A stretch of 64,000 nt of DNA from Laguncularia racemosa (lineage: Eukaryota; Streptophyta; Magnoliopsida; Myrtales; Combretaceae): positions 2,092,501 through 2,156,500 of the forward strand of contig JBBMOL010000046.1 in the NCBI GenBank assembly GCA_037954665.1. Direction: 5' to 3'. A program made the position numbers and the translations under genes. The notes below the pieces were generated by a model. It did not search any database. It worked only from the letters and a program-made list of their open reading frames with translations, and was not told the origin of the DNA. Shown piece by piece: positions 45,701 through 58,829 of this stretch (position 1 is its first letter; each line of letters begins with the position of its first letter).

Positions 45701-46205
45701 GTACTTTTCCATTCTTTTTCATGACGGGGACTATATTTGCTACCCATTCTGGGTAGTCAGATACTTCAATGAACCCCACTTCTAGTAGTTTCTTGACTTC
45801 TTCTTTGATTTTCAGTAAGATGTCAGGCCTAAATCTTCTCAGTTTTTGTTTTTTAGGTTTGACATCTTCCCCTGTGGGAAGCCTGTGAACCACTATTGAC
45901 TGGTCTAGCCTTGGCATGTCACCATACGACCAAGCAAACACATCTGCATATTCCGTTAATAGCTCGGTTATCTCACGTTTTTGCTCGGCACTCAAACTGG
46001 TCCCGATTTTGAGGTTCTTAGGGTTTTCCATGCTTCCTAGATTTACTGTCTCCACAGGCTCGTCGATCGAGATTTCGCTTTGTTCATGTTTTAGCCAATT
46101 TTCTTGTATTATTTCGTGGTCTAAAATATCGCCTTCAACAACTGACCCAACAGCGTTTGAAACAATATCAGCATTTTTACTTTCTACTTGCGCGAAATAT
46201 CACTG
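42766..46205 (-). pseudogene. pol: pol of element 2: RT, RNase H, aRNase H, integrase (broken)
   Basis: RT begins near 46205; YVDDM lies at 45384-45398. CAA-to-TAA at 45669-45671 interrupts RT after DFRDLN. A TAG at 44913-44915 separates RT from RNase H at exactly the position of the TAG in element 1. The second RNase H has NNIAEYEA and a CAG-to-TAG near 44273. Integrase is complete in frame (42766-44214): HHCC region, GIDIIG, TDNG and the EAANKN Glu region, so all three catalytic acids are kept. The protein would copy RNA to DNA and insert it; expression is blocked upstream. Confidence 0.9.
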
Positions 46206-46322
46206 ATGTTCGATGGTAGGAGATCTGAGTAAAAAATGAAATCATATATATGTAAGAAGAAAAAACAAACTGCAATGGAATTCGATAAATAGTCTCAATA
46301 AAATTTTTTTAATAATCTTTCT
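46206..46322 (-). other. Intron-like gap between protease and RT, element 2
   Basis: Same position as in element 1. On the minus strand it has a pyrimidine-rich end TTTTTTACTCAG before ATCTCC, a good acceptor shape. The protease frame ends at 46323 with ...RLAQE. No clear GT donor. Confidence 0.45.
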
Positions 46323-49300
46323 CTACTCTTGAGCTAACCTAGCGCTACTGATAGGATAACAAAACCAATTGTTGAGAGCCGGATGCTGGTTAGACGTGCG
46401 GGGAGTTGATTTCCCTTTGTTGTCGTCCTCCTCATTTATCCAGAGCTCTTGACTGACGTTTGCCTTTCGAAAAGATTGTTGGAGAGGTGGGATGCACATC
46501 TGGGTGTCGATCAGCTTCCCCTTCATTCTGCCTCTGACACCTTTTGCTAGTGCTTCTTCCGCAGCCGTAGGAATGTACCCCAATCTAAACGTCCCATGCT
46601 ACCCCTCTTTAAACTGATGGCCCTCCTTGCTGGTCACCATGTTTACTTCATTGAAAATCTTCAACCCCAGGTCTTCTGAACCTTCTTCCCCAATATAAGG
46701 TATGGTAGTCTCTTTGTATATGGCGTAATCCTGCTCGCCCAGTACGGTGACTATCTACCCGTTTGCGATGAATTTGACCCTTTGGTGGAGACTAGAGGGG
46801 ATGGCTCCAACAGCATGTATCCAAGGTCGTCCCAAGAGCAAATTAAAGGATCTTGGGATATCGAGGACCTGGAAGGAGATGTGGAATATTTGTGGACCGA
46901 TTTCCACCGGTAGGCTCACCTCCCCTACTATGTCTCTTTTGGACCCGTCAAAAGCTCTGACCACTGTGGAGCTGGGTTTTATATTGCTTGGATCGACCCC
47001 TAATAAGTTGAGTGTTGCCAATGGGCAAACGTTGAGAGATGATCCGTTATCGATAAGTACCGGGGAGACAATGGTGTCATTGCACCTGACCACTACGAAC
47101 AGTGGTTTGGTATGTTGGTCTCCTTCTTCCCCTAGCTCTTCCAGTGAGAAGGATATTTGGTCCATTGCGAAGATGGAGTCCACCACGTGACCCAATTTGT
47201 CTGTAGCGATACCTTCCGGGACCTGAATCTTTTTCAGCACTTTAAAGAGTGCTTCCCTGTGAGGTTCGGATGTTGTGAGAAGGCCCATAAGCGATATCTG
47301 CGCTGGAACTTTATTTAATTGTTCCATGATCTTGTATTCACTGGCCTTAACCATCTTCGTGAATGCAGCAAGTCTTTCTTCCTCTTCTTCCCCTTTTTCC
47401 ACGGTGGGCTCTTCAGTCGGGCCTTTATACTTTGGATCGTATAATCTCCCAGAGCGCGTGATGCCTCCCACTATAGGAGGTCGCTCTTGTTCGAGGGCCC
47501 GATAGTCGAACGGTGCGGCCTTGTAATTCTCTACTGGTATCGGGACATTGAATACATATCTTTTTCTTGGGATTTGTACCTCAGTTGATTGTCCCTCATA
47601 GCACTGTATAACCCTGGGCTTCTGATGAGAGTTGATCATGTGGACAGTCTTCCCCTCTTTCTTTATCGGGTTGTCCTCCTTCTCAAACTCTGGTCCCCAT
47701 CCGCTAGGTGGCCCTTGTTCAGTTGGGGTATAAGAATAGTTTACCAAGTACTGAAATCTCCCGTGTGATTCTCCCAACGTGCCAACCGTTGGGTCTCCCG
47801 CTAACCATCTCTTCTTAATGTGTGTTTTTGGAGTCTCTTTTGGAGCTTGGCGGGATTGCTTCTTCTGTGGCTCGGTCTTCAGGGCTTCTTTGGGAACTGA
47901 CTCCTCAGATGTAATCATATTAATGGTGGGCCTGTGATTGGGCAGGGGGTTGGTGTTGACATTAGGTGCTGGGGCGTTCACGAAATCCAATTGTATGATT
48001 CCTGCATCAATTAAATCTTGGATTTTGTGTCGGAGCCTCCAGCACCTATCTGTGGAATGCCCCTTCTGACCCATGTGGTAGTCACACTTGAGATTTGAGT
48101 CAAAGTTCTTGGGCTTGTACCTGTCATTGGGGATCTCGAAACTAATCAAGTTGTCTGCCCTCAACCGAGCGAAGACTTGATTGAGCGGTACGAGGATTGG
48201 AGTGAACTGTCTTGGGGTCTTGACGGCCTGAGTTTAACCCGTAGAGGGTTGTTGGCTTGGGGTACTCGTGGTCTGGAATGTCACACGAGTCCTGGCTTTT
48301 TCTGTCTTACCGGAATTTACCATGCTGACTGTGGACTCCTTAGCTCTGTTTCCTCCTAAAGGCCTTTGTGTTGGTGCGACCCTAGGAAGATCCACTGTTT
48401 AGAGTCTACCGGTGGTGATGGCATTCTCAATCCTACAGCCCACGGCCACTACCTCTGCAAAACTGGAGGAGGTCTGGCCTACTAGATGTGAAAAGTAGGT
48501 CTTGTCCAGGGTATTGACAAATATGGATGTCAATTCTTTTTCAGATATCAGGGTTGCTACCCTGGCGGCCTGGGCTCTCCAGCGCTGAGCATACTCCTTG
48601 AACGGCTCAGCATGTCTTTTCCGGAGACTCCCCAAGTCGATTATAGATGGGGCGACTTCCATATTGAACTTATATTGATCATAAAACGCCCGGGCTAGCT
48701 TCTCCCAGGTGTTGACAATGTTGAAATCCAGGTGGGCATACCAGACCAATGCAGGGCCTGTGAGGCTGTCCTGGAATGTCTAGAGCATAAGCTGGTCGTA
48801 TTGAGCATACTTGCTCATTTTCCGGGCATATAGCCTGGTATGCATTTTGGGGCAGCCGGTCCCATCATACTTTTCAAAATCTGGGGTCTTGAACTTTTCA
48901 GGGTATATCTCTTCCCTGTATACTGGCAGATTGGTGATTCCGGCCTGTTCAAAACCATCAGAGCCTTCAATGCTTTTCATCTTGTCATGGAGCTGCTGGA
49001 AGAGTCGCTTCTCCATCTCCTTCTGCCTCTCTTCCATTACCCTCTTCAAGTCGTCAGAGGTCAGCCCCTGGTTGACTTTTGGCTCATATTCAAAAGCCGG
49101 GTTAAGGTGGGAATTGATCTCCTCATATTCCGGAGGCTGTCCCTCCACTGCTTTTCCCTTTCTGATCCCTGAATACTCTTCCTGGGTTGGCTGAGTGTTG
49201 CGCAGGAGGCCGATGCTTTCAATTAAGAGGTGAACCTGGGCAGCCAGTTGTTGGACTGTTTGTTTTAGGGACATGATCCTAGAGTCCGAGGCAGCTTCAG

Positions 49301-49337
49301 CATTGGTGTTGTTGCGGTTGTCACTACTGTTGGCCAT
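46323..49337 (-). pseudogene. gag-pro: gag-pro of element 2, broken
   Basis: Start ATG at 49337 (MANSSDN). Stops from CAG-to-TAG at 48780 (after QLML), 46752-46754 and near 46600, plus a stop region near 48399. Capsid part holds FYDQYKFNMEVAPS; the knuckle CDYHMGQKGHSTDRC is an intact CX2HX5HX4C (about 48046-48090). Protease active site IDNGSS at 47037-47054 and the LLLGRPWIHA motif further on are intact and lie in one open frame (46755-48164). Confidence 0.87.
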
Positions 49338-49581
49338 TTTTGTTCTTGAGCGCGTGAGAACTGGGCTTCTAGGAGGGTTCGATTGTTTGGAAGCTATTTT
49401 GATACCCGGATTCACATTTTGTTTTTGCTTTTAGTGTAATGAATGCACGAATGATATACATGTGTCACGCGGATGCTAAAAGTAAAAGGGTTGACAACTG
49501 ATTGACAATGTAATATTGAAACTTTACTTTTATTGATATTGAGAATTCTGGAGTTCGAAATGAAATATTACAAATAAAGAT

Positions 49582-51108
49582 CTACTTCCTAGTTCTTTTA
49601 GTCTTCTGTTGTGGAGGCTCAGACTTCCCACTGATGACGACTTCCAATTCCTTGACTTTAGCTTGGCATTTCTCCAATTGTGCTTCTAAAGCCTTGTTCC
49701 TTTGGTCGGATTCTTTGAAACGTCCATTTCAGATGTCTTTCTTATGATCCGCAGCTTCAAAGTATACCTCCATTCGGGCCCTAACCTGCTCCAAGTATAC
49801 TTCTGTCTCTGGATTGATCTTGTCTGGTCTTGGTTGGGTGACGTCTGGAACCCGATATGCTCTTTCCCCTGTCGGTATAGCTGGCGGATTACAAAATCTT
49901 TGGTGGCTCGATGCTTTCCCACTTCGCCATCTAATTCCTCGACGTCCACATTCGGGCTTTCAATTCTGGCTTCCCAAAGTGCTTTGACCTTTGCCAGCTT
50001 CACAAACTTCTCAGCTACTAACAGGTTCGGATCTTGATACTCAAAGGTAACTGCTTGTACCGAGGGCCGATAAACTATGTCTCGGATAGTGCCGAACTGG
50101 CGGACCACTGAGTTTGGGTGATATTCGATACATCCGCTGATTCCGATTAAAGGCACTGCTTGGAAGTTTCTGCAGGTCAAGATGATTTTGTTACAGCAAC
50201 TCCACCTGGCTGTCCATAGAATATCTTCGGCACTGAAGCTCCTAAGCAGCTCTACCCAACTGTGGCTGGTAAGGTCGTCGGGTAGCTTTACCTTTTCTAT
50301 ACATGAGTCCACCAGATCCACCTGTTGGGCTAGGGTTTTCCTGACCATGTTCAGCCCGAAGCATTTGAGGTGGCTTACAAACCATATTAGCAGAAGGTTG
50401 AGGCTGGAGCGAAGGATCCCATGGCCTTTTTTTCTTGAGGAAGTTTAAATTCCGGATATGTTCAGCCAGTAGAGTCGGGATGTAGGATCTTCCCTCCAGG
50501 AATTGGGTCACCAGCTCTGCAACCCTGTAGTGAATATAGAAGGTCCCGGTGGGGAACAGTACGGTAGCGAAGGCTGTCAAGATGAAAGCGTTCACCCTTG
50601 TCTGTCTGTAAGTCTTGGGGTCCCCACACAGGATGTCCTTTCTATCCCCATTGTCCTCTCGGGCGATAAACCAGGCTTCTAAATCATCCATGCGTATGCA
50701 ATACCCATTACAGTTTGCCAGGGCTTTGCTGACTGCTGTCTTCCGGATGCCTAGTAATCTGCTGAAAGTACCGGCTGGCCCGGCCTCTAGGTCTGGAATG
50801 TAGATCTGATCGGTTAGTGCTAGAGCCTGTAGCAACTGAGTGTATCCCTCCAGGGTAGGGGTGATCTCATGCGGCCCAATAAAGAAGGCGGCGGGCTCAA
50901 TTTCCCATAATTGAAGCATGGCTCGGACTAAAGGCAGATTCACCTCTATCCTTGTCAGTGAGAGGACGGGGTCGATCTTTTGCTGGATGAAGGCCTTCTC
51001 CTTTAGGTTGTACAAGGTGAACCAATGGTCCAGTACCAATTTTGGGTCCAAAGGTTTGTACACCCGAATTTCTTTGCGGAGGAGACGGTCGACTGCACTG
51101 CTGGCCAT
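49582..51108 (-). pseudogene. ORF1 of element 2, frameshifted
   Basis: ATG at 51108, stop at 49582: 508 codons plus stop by alignment, the same size as in element 1. The first 220 residues are clean and contain KLVLDHWFTLYNLKEK, PAAFFIGPHEITPTLEGYTQLLQAL and NAFILTAFATVLFPTGTFY. A one-base gain in an A run (complement of 50427-50433) shifts the frame after NLNFLKKK. The C-terminal third is charged and probably coiled-coil. Not gag or envelope by motif; an ORF of unknown role in this position is known in Ogre/Tat elements. Confidence 0.8.
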
Positions 51109-51400
51109 CTATTTACAATAAGAAATAGCCTAGTTACAAACAGAACTATGAAAACGTTACAGGGAAATAGTCCTGAACCCCAAGGACAAAATAACAAACC
51201 ATTACATTGTCATCCAATTGCCAACCCCTTATGATGTTATGTATGCAAGTGGGTTAGTTCTAACTGGTTCCCGAGCTCTATGGCCTCCCGCATTCTCGGA
51301 GAAATGGATCTCAGGCCATATCGAAGCATAGGGTGGGGTAGCCTAATCGGTCCCGAACGGTGAATCAACTCACTTCGCCCGAAACCTACACAATGGCTCC

Positions 51401-51422
51401 CCGTCTTAAGTTTCTAGGACGG
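51401..51422 (-). other. Leader hairpin of element 2
   Basis: CCGTCTTA...TAGGACGG forms an 8-bp stem with one G-U pair, in the same leader position as the hairpin of element 1 (7337-7358). The rest of the leader (51109-51588) has no gene; TAACGTTTCAGGG near 51500 resembles a branch point and acceptor, and TTGTAAATAG ends right before ORF1. Confidence 0.5.
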
Positions 51423-51588
51423 TCCGGGTTCAACCGCATCTACTCACACAAACATTATGCATGCAAACCCCCACAAAAACTGAAAATCTAACTAATCCCT
51501 GAAACGTTAGTAACAGAATAATGATTGAAACACATTTGTTAAAGAGAACAATTCAAAGAGATTCAGGTGGCTAGCCTACTGGCATGGG

Positions 51589-51606
51589 TCCCCAGTGGAG
51601 TCGCCA
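51589..51606 (-). other. Primer binding site of element 2
   Basis: Minus strand TGGCGACTCCACTGGGG, three bases inside the LTR edge; one base different from element 1. Confidence 0.75.
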
Positions 51607-51609
51607 TCC

Positions 51610-53612
51610 TGTCGAGTCTAATTTCTGAATTCCCATTCATAATCCGATCTAGACTAGACCCTATGCTCATCTAATGTAGATCCTCGACTTGAGTTAAGAA
51701 TTTCGTTTGATTTTTGGAGTCGCCACCCAACTGTTGTTGGGAAATATTGAATTAAGACTAAAGGAGCGGATTAGTCTTAATTTGGACCACTAGTCGACGT
51801 TATTTCCTCTTTTCGTTTTTGTGAAAAGAGGAAAAGGGAAAACCAGAGTTTCTAAGTCCGGAGGTTAACCTATTAAAACCTTTACGGTTACCACCTAATC
51901 TTCTGAAATTGTTCCTCTTTAGAAATATGTTTTTATTGTGTTTCTGTTACTTTTTATTATGTTTTTGAATTATTTCAAGAAAATGATTTTTCATTAATTT
52001 TATGGGTTGACCCGGATGGGTGCCTACGTACCTGCTACTCAGGATCAAATAAGCCGTAGTTCGCTTTTTTGAAAACTTTAAGTTTGTTTGTGAATTTTAA
52101 TTTTGAAATCTCTTTTGCTTTATGTTCTTACCATTTTTGGGATTTTTCTAAAAAAATTCTAAGCCTAAGCTTTAATCTGATTTTGAAAATGATTTTTAGG
52201 GAAAAACATCAATTTTGGATTTATTTGAAGAAAAGGATTTTTCTAAGTGCTAAAACTCATTTTTTATGATTCTTTTATAATTTTTGATTTTTTTTTATGA
52301 TTTTTTAATGATTTTTGTGAAAATTTTTATCTTAAGTTAATATCTATCCTATTTTGAAATCTAAAATTTTGTTGTTATTTTTCATTATTTTTCTACATTT
52401 TATTATTTTTATTATTATTATATTTTTTTTATCTATCTATTTATTATTATTTTTCTACATTATTAAATTCTAGAAAAATCTAATTTCTACATTTTCCTAT
52501 TTATTACAAATAAATAAATAAATAACAAATAATAAATTAATTAATTAATTAATTCGAAATAATAAATAAAAAAAATTAAATAAATAAAATAATAAAAATC
52601 CGGAAAATCCGACTTACCTGGATCCGGATCGGTGCGCGGGTCAGGTCGAATCGGGTCGATCGGACATGGCGGCAGGGAAGGCTCGTTCACGGCGTTCCGG
52701 TGGCCTTTTGCAGCGGGTAAGGTGTTGAATCCTAGCTTCTCGAGGTTGCTGAATCCAATGGTGGCGGTGGTTTGCTCCCAGATCGCCTCCTAGGGGTGGT
52801 TTAACTCCAGCCGGTGCTTCGCGGTTTTGGGTCTCCTCCGATGCTCTCTGATTTGCACTCTTTCCTCACTTTCTCTCAATTCTGATTCGTGCTTTTGCTT
52901 CCTCTCCTCCTCCTCTATTTATAGGCACTTGAAACCGAGTTGGATAAGCTCGGATTTCCTCCGATTGAAGCTAATCGGATTTTCGGTTAGAAAAACCAAC
53001 TCCGATTTGTGTCAATCCCTCGATTTGTTGCGATTTGATTCCAATTAGATAATGTTTATCTTATTTATGTTGAAGATCTGTTGGATTTGTGCAAAAAATC
53101 GAATCGAAATGGCCGAAATATGAATTTTTCCTTCCACCGGCGATCTCGGGCTCGAGGTAGGAGACGATCACGCGCCCGGCGCGTGCGCTTCCTCCAGCCA
53201 ATCAGATGCTGTCACGTGTCATGGGTAAATGAAAAATTCGCAAAACGCGGAAACTGCTTCCCCCGCGTTTCGAACCTGCGACCTCGCACCCGCACCGCGC
53301 GCCTTAGCCCATGGTCCGGACCAGCTGAGCTAGCCCACTTTCCTGATTTTTCTAATTTCGCAAATTGCATATATGCAATGCGATTTTTCTATTTTTTTGT
53401 ATTTTTTAAAAATTCCAAATTTTGTAAAAATTGTTTATTATTTATTATTGCTATTTCTGAAATCATTTTTCAAAATTGATGTGTTTTCCTATTTATTTTT
53501 ATTTTTTTAGATATTTTTATTATTTATGCTAAATTAGGAAAAATTGGAAAAAATTGAAAAATTTTGAAAATTGATTATTATTGATTCCTAGGGCAAAAAT
53601 GGGATATTTACA
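51610..53612 (-). repeat. 5' LTR of element 2
   Basis: 2003 bases, minus strand. TATA box 52915-52923, CAG|GTAAGT donor (GT at 52616-52617), pol III-like A box 53321-53332 and B box 53267-53276. By eye it differs from the 3' LTR by about 5 percent in the first 300 bases compared, so the insertion is not recent. Confidence 0.92.
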
Positions 53613-53617
53613 CTACT

Positions 53618-55759
53618 TATTATAAATTTAATCCTCAGAAATTATTTCCATCTCAAGTTTTTTTAATTTTTCTTTTTAGGACCACCTCACCTCAAATAGG
53701 TTGGTTTTAAAATTTTTCATATACCAAACAATATATTTGACTAAACCACTGCTCGCTCCTAACACTCCCATAAACTTAAGGTACTCAAAATGGAATCAAA
53801 CTTTGATTCAAATAAGGCTAAAAAGGTTAAGAATTGGAGGGTTGAACCAAAGTCAAACCGGGTCAAATCAAGATCATTAAATTTTATAAAAATTATTTAT
53901 ATTTTAATTAAATGTATGTGAAATATTAAATTAAACTAAATCATACCCTCAAATAATTCAAAACTTCATTTATTAATAGTTTGATCAGAATTTTATCAAC
54001 TCATCATCATCATCATCTTTTACTTTTAATTTGTGTTAATAATTTTTTTTTTATTTTTAATAGTATCAAATGAAAAGAGATGATTTAATTTTAAAATTTA
54101 GAATTTTGATGTTTATATATATATAATATATATATAGTAAAAGGTATTTTATTATTTTGTTTTTATCTAATACTATTTTTTTTTTCAATATTTCAAAAAA
54201 AATTATATATGTTATGATCCATTCAACCCACATGGATTGCTCGAGTTTAAGTCGGACCAGCTAGATTAATTGTGTCAGAACGAATCTTCATCGATATGGT
54301 TTTTTATATTCATATCGGACTATCTTGAGTCAAAAAATCATGATTAGACCCATTTAGCTGGGTGAGTCAACGTAGATTCGACCGCATTGTATAAAATATT
54401 TTTTACTTTATGATGAAATAAGTTTAATTTCCTTTTCCTATGGTTTGTAAGTTATAGAAATAGCTAAAAGGAAATTCAAGTTGCATTCGGTTATACTATA
54501 ATAACGAAGAGAAAAAAAAATGGGTATAGCTTTACACCAAATAATAACAATATTTAATATGGTCATTAACCATTTAAAATATTTAAGTAAGTCCTGAACA
54601 GTTTTTTTTTTTTTTTAATATCATTAACTTTAAAAAATTTACAATTATTTCATTTTTGAATAATTGGCTTCTCTTAATAGGATTTTAGAGATTCACTGCC
54701 AAAATCAACCGAATTGAATTTTTTTTTTTTTTTTTTACATCTATTATCCCAACTATTAGAGAAGAAGAAGTGAATAAATATTAATTAGGTAACATATGCT
54801 AGGTATATGAATGCAATAACATTTTAACACATCATAACTTGGATGTTAAATTTTGTAGAAACTACTTGCAATCACTACCATATATTCGAATATGATTTAT
54901 ATCAATGCACTATGGGTAAATATACATGGTATACATTACCTAATAAAGTTTATATTGCTAGATTATAAAGAATTTAGTATGAATCACAAAATTAAACCCT
55001 AATAAAAAAATCTTAAACTTAAATCCATCTTATTCCTTATTGATTTAGATATAAAAAAAAAAAAATTAGAGTGGATTCTTAATTATTATTGAGTGCGAGG
55101 GGAAACTTTTGTTCTCAAATTCCGTTCCTTTCTCCCCGTTCATACAATAAAATCTTTATCCGCACAATCCTTTTATTCATGCATTCATTTCTGGGATGGA
55201 TTCTTCAGAAAACTTGAAGCTATAATGGCGGAATATGGCATTGATGCCGGTTGAAAATGGAAATCGTCCATAGGAAAAGCAATCTCTTATCTATTTATTT
55301 TGGTTTCTCCACAAGGTAAAGATAATTCTTGATGAGTAAAAACGTCAATCAAAAGTGAAAGAACATGATATTATTTCAATTACAAATTTGGTATTTTTTA
55401 ACTGGTATTTACCTTTTATTTCATACAAAATCATTTGCTATATAGTAAAAGGAGTTTATTTTCTAAAAGAATCTCATTTCTTAATAAATTAATAATAATA
55501 ATAATAATGATAAAAAAAATGGTGATGATAGTAGATATATTGTGATGTAATTAGTATGTTCTACAATGAGGAGTCTTAATATGATTGAAAAAAGAATATG
55601 TTATGATTTTGTATGATTATTAAGATAAGCTTTTTAAATGAACATATTTATGATCATCTTAAAAATGAGGAAAATGATTCCTGCATAGAAGAATTTATGA
55701 GAGTTCACTCTATGATCTATTCGGAAAAAGTGCTGTTACGTTTCTCGCTGAAAAGTTTG

Positions 55760-55800
<41 letters not shown>

Positions 55801-56078
55801 GACTTCAGTTTTTTTTTTTTTTTTTTCACGATTATGGATTATATATATATATTTCACAATGTTTAGTCATCATAAAAAGTAGGAGAATAATGTTAAATCT
55901 CATAATTTGATTTTGATAAAAGCAAAATATATGTTAAATATTTATTAATAAGCTTATTGAGTGTTCAAATAAAGAGTAATATACAGATTTAAAATATGAG
56001 GTTAGATTACAATAGCGCACAAGCTCGATCCAACCCAAAACCAACTCAAGGCAATAAGAGCAATTAACGCTTTTCTTA
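53618..56078. other. Intergenic DNA, nothing firmly recognised
   Basis: AT-rich with T runs (54601-54617, 54719-54737) and a 32-base TA run (55766-55797). The 89-residue frame at 55613-55882 is AT-repeat noise. Confidence 0.5.
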
Positions 56079-56339
56079 TTGGAAATTCGGAGTGAAGATG
56101 TTTATCAAAGCAATAATCAAAAAAAAGGCAATACCAACATGAATGGTCCTCTGACAAGTATCAAGAGCCTTTTACTCACTACTATTACTCCTTCCAAATT
56201 CTATCTAACATCTTCTTGTGATATTTTCAAGGCTAAGAACCTTTTACTCACTATTATTGCTCCTTCCAATTTCGATCTAACATCTTCTTGTGATATAGTT
56301 AAGAAAATATGGAATCAATGCATTAATGCAATGATATGA
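56079..56339 (+). pseudogene. gag: copia gag fragment with an in-frame duplication
   Basis: The 86-residue frame carries LLLTTITPSKFYLTSSCD and again LLLTIIAPSNFDLTSSCD, followed by IVKKIW. This matches the SKAKNLLLTTIAPS...TAKEFWD part of the copia gag at 24.9 kb. The block of 72 bases (24 codons) is repeated in tandem at 56163-56234 and 56235-56306. No LTR is recognised around it. Confidence 0.6.
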
Positions 56340-56916
56340 ACTCTTCTAGGTTTAACTTAATGAAGAAATAAAAGATATAATTAATTATAACTAATGTATA
56401 TAAAGTCAAACAACCATCTTAGATGTGGTAAATAAGTATAAAAGTAAGATTAAAAATTTATATTTTATGCATGAAAAATCTATAAAATAGTATCAAGTTC
56501 ATAAGAAAAAGCTTTGATTCAATAATAGAAGATATAATGTAACTTACAAATGGAGAAGTGAATGCATTCAAATGTAACGATGAACAGTCGAGTAGTAATT
56601 GGATAAAATGGGACTGCTTAAATTAAGTAACTAAAAAAAATCGGAAACGTTAGAAACACAGCTGCACAGGAAAAGCCAAAACACTGAATCGCCATTGCTA
56701 TTAGGTAGAAAGCAGAGGTTGTAGCTGTACTATTCTATAAATGTAGACATGATAATGATTCAGTCAAATAATGACAGGACAGCAAGCTAGCTGCATAAAA
56801 GTACAAAATGGAGAAGTTTTCCTTTTCCTCAGGCAAAAGGGGGTGGCATATTCACCATCACCATTCATTAATGAGGGACTTATTTGTGTAGGTAGGCAGC
56901 TAAGCTAATAATTAAA

Positions 56917-56955
<39 letters not shown>

Positions 56956-58829
56956 AAAAAGGACAAGGAAAATAATTAAACACGGCATAAGTTCCCTTAA
57001 AATAAATTCAACTGGTTTAGTACTCCTCCAATTGTGGGTTACAAGACTTGACTTTTGCACACAAAAGGATGAACGGCAGGTTCGAGAACGGAATAATAGC
57101 AAAGAAGGTGTTTCGTCTTTCTACCTTCGAATGTTAGATTTCATTTTCCGGAGTTGTAATATTTTTTAAGGTGTATTTAAATCTTATGCGTTTTTTTTTT
57201 TTTTAAAAAAAAACAACAGAAAGTAATGCGATCGGTAATTTTTCTGTGTAAAGTATATTTTATACGTAGAACCGAAATTGAAGTATCTTTTTTTAAAAAA
57301 AAAAAGAGTATCAATATACATGAATTTTAGATTGGACAAGAGGTCATAATCCATATCTAAACCTGTAAAAAATTAATTCTAAAATTTATAATGGAACCAT
57401 CCGTTATATAGAGCATAATTACATCCCTTTGTAATTTGTATAGACTCTACTCTATTTTTATATATATAAAAAAAAAAACTTCAATTAGAGTTGTCCAAAA
57501 TCACAAAATTTATCAAAATTGGATAATGGTTTTAAATATTATATCCAGTTGAAGTGGCGAATAAGAAACCATTGCATACATAATGTTAATAATTAAAAAT
57601 AATATACTAAGAATAGACCTTTGCATTCCATTGGATTTGGTTTTCCGGATCTACTTTTCTATTTTATTCTTTTATCATTATAAATATGCTTAACATATTA
57701 TATATCTTTAGAGCATCAATGTTGTGTAAAAAAGTGCAAGTACAAGAAATAAAAGATACATTTAGCATGTTAAATACATAAAACATTCATTCTCTAATGA
57801 ATAATTTTAATCCTCTATTTGAATAAAATATCTTCCTTCATATGTTTGAACTATTATAAAGTTTTATTCTCTATTCAAATTTAACTCTAAACATTTATCT
57901 TTTAGTGTATAATGATATTTTATTTTAATATATTAGATTAAATGTTAATTAAGTAGAATAAGTTAATGAAAATAAAATCATTAATATGGATGTTAGAATA
58001 GAGATTCTCCCACACAAGTTAGAACCTTTTGCAAGGCACATGACATGATCCGGTTGAAGCACATCAAATCAATTACCTTTTTTATAACCATTTCCTTAAT
58101 TATTGTAGGCAGTTATAAATACCCAAACCTTAAGTCAAAGATGCACCTTTGCATTCCCTAAAATTCGAAGTTCTCTTTGCCCTTTGCTTTATATTTTCGA
58201 TTCAAAACTCCCATTTTTATTTCCAATGCTTCCACTCTCATTGTACATCTACTATAAAGTTTACTGGGACTTATGCTTTAATAACCTCACATAGTCGGTA
58301 TTGAAATCCATATGCATCAAGCTCAAAGGCTTGCTTTGCAATTCTTCTCAACATATATGGCTTGTGCAAAATCTAGCATAATGTCTAGTCGGTTATGATG
58401 ATCACTTAGTGTGCTTCAAAATAAAGTTAGAGCTTTTTGGTCAGATGACCACTCTGAGAATGAATTTCTCCACCTTTGAACACTTGATATTTGGTCCCTA
58501 AAAGATGTAGCTGACATAGTAAACAAGTCGGTGTCCCTCCCCCTCAACTCAGACCAAAATGAAGGAAAGGGCTTAACCACTCAATTATAAATATAAATAG
58601 AGTTCGTCTCCAATGATAGGCTTAGTTAAAACAGATAGAGACAATAGGAACAACTTGAGCTCATCAAAGGATGCTTAACACTATTTGATCTATTGAAAAT
58701 TGGAAGGATTCTTCAAGATTTTGAAAAACTCTATACATTTGTCCACAAGCATGGACACAAACCTGTTGAGCACGACTATCTATCCTATGAGCCTCTAGAC
58801 ATCTTTAATAGTCTTTGGGGGGTTGCGAG
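56340..58829. other. Intergenic DNA with possible decayed repeats
   Basis: A TA run of about 33 bases at 56919-56951. A TTATAAATACCC box near 58110 with a C/T-rich leader resembles an LTR or gene promoter, but no ORF follows. Otherwise nothing recognised. Confidence 0.4.

Larger units (their letters stand above)
39057..53612 (-). mobile_element. Element 2: Tat/Ogre-like Ty3/gypsy LTR retrotransposon (decayed)
   Basis: 14,556 bases, minus strand, same family as element 1 with the same order of parts. Two LTRs (51610-53612 upstream, 39057-41107 downstream). The flanks CAACT (39052-39056) and CTACT (53613-53617) match at 4 of 5 positions, a decayed target duplication. Coding is better preserved than in element 1: integrase and part of the second RNase H form one open frame of 482 codons. 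Still inactive through stops in gag, protease and RT and a frameshift in ORF1. Confidence 0.93.

Noticed and set aside
46747..47190. 147-residue + frame over the element 2 protease
   Set aside because: Shadow of the minus-strand gag-pro frame, which has clear motifs.
55613..55882. 89-residue frame with Ile-Tyr repeats
   Set aside because: Runs through a TA microsatellite; no motif.
58100..58130. Host gene promoter at TTATAAATACCC
   Set aside because: Good TATA shape, but no coding sequence follows on the + strand; possibly an LTR remnant, left unassigned.
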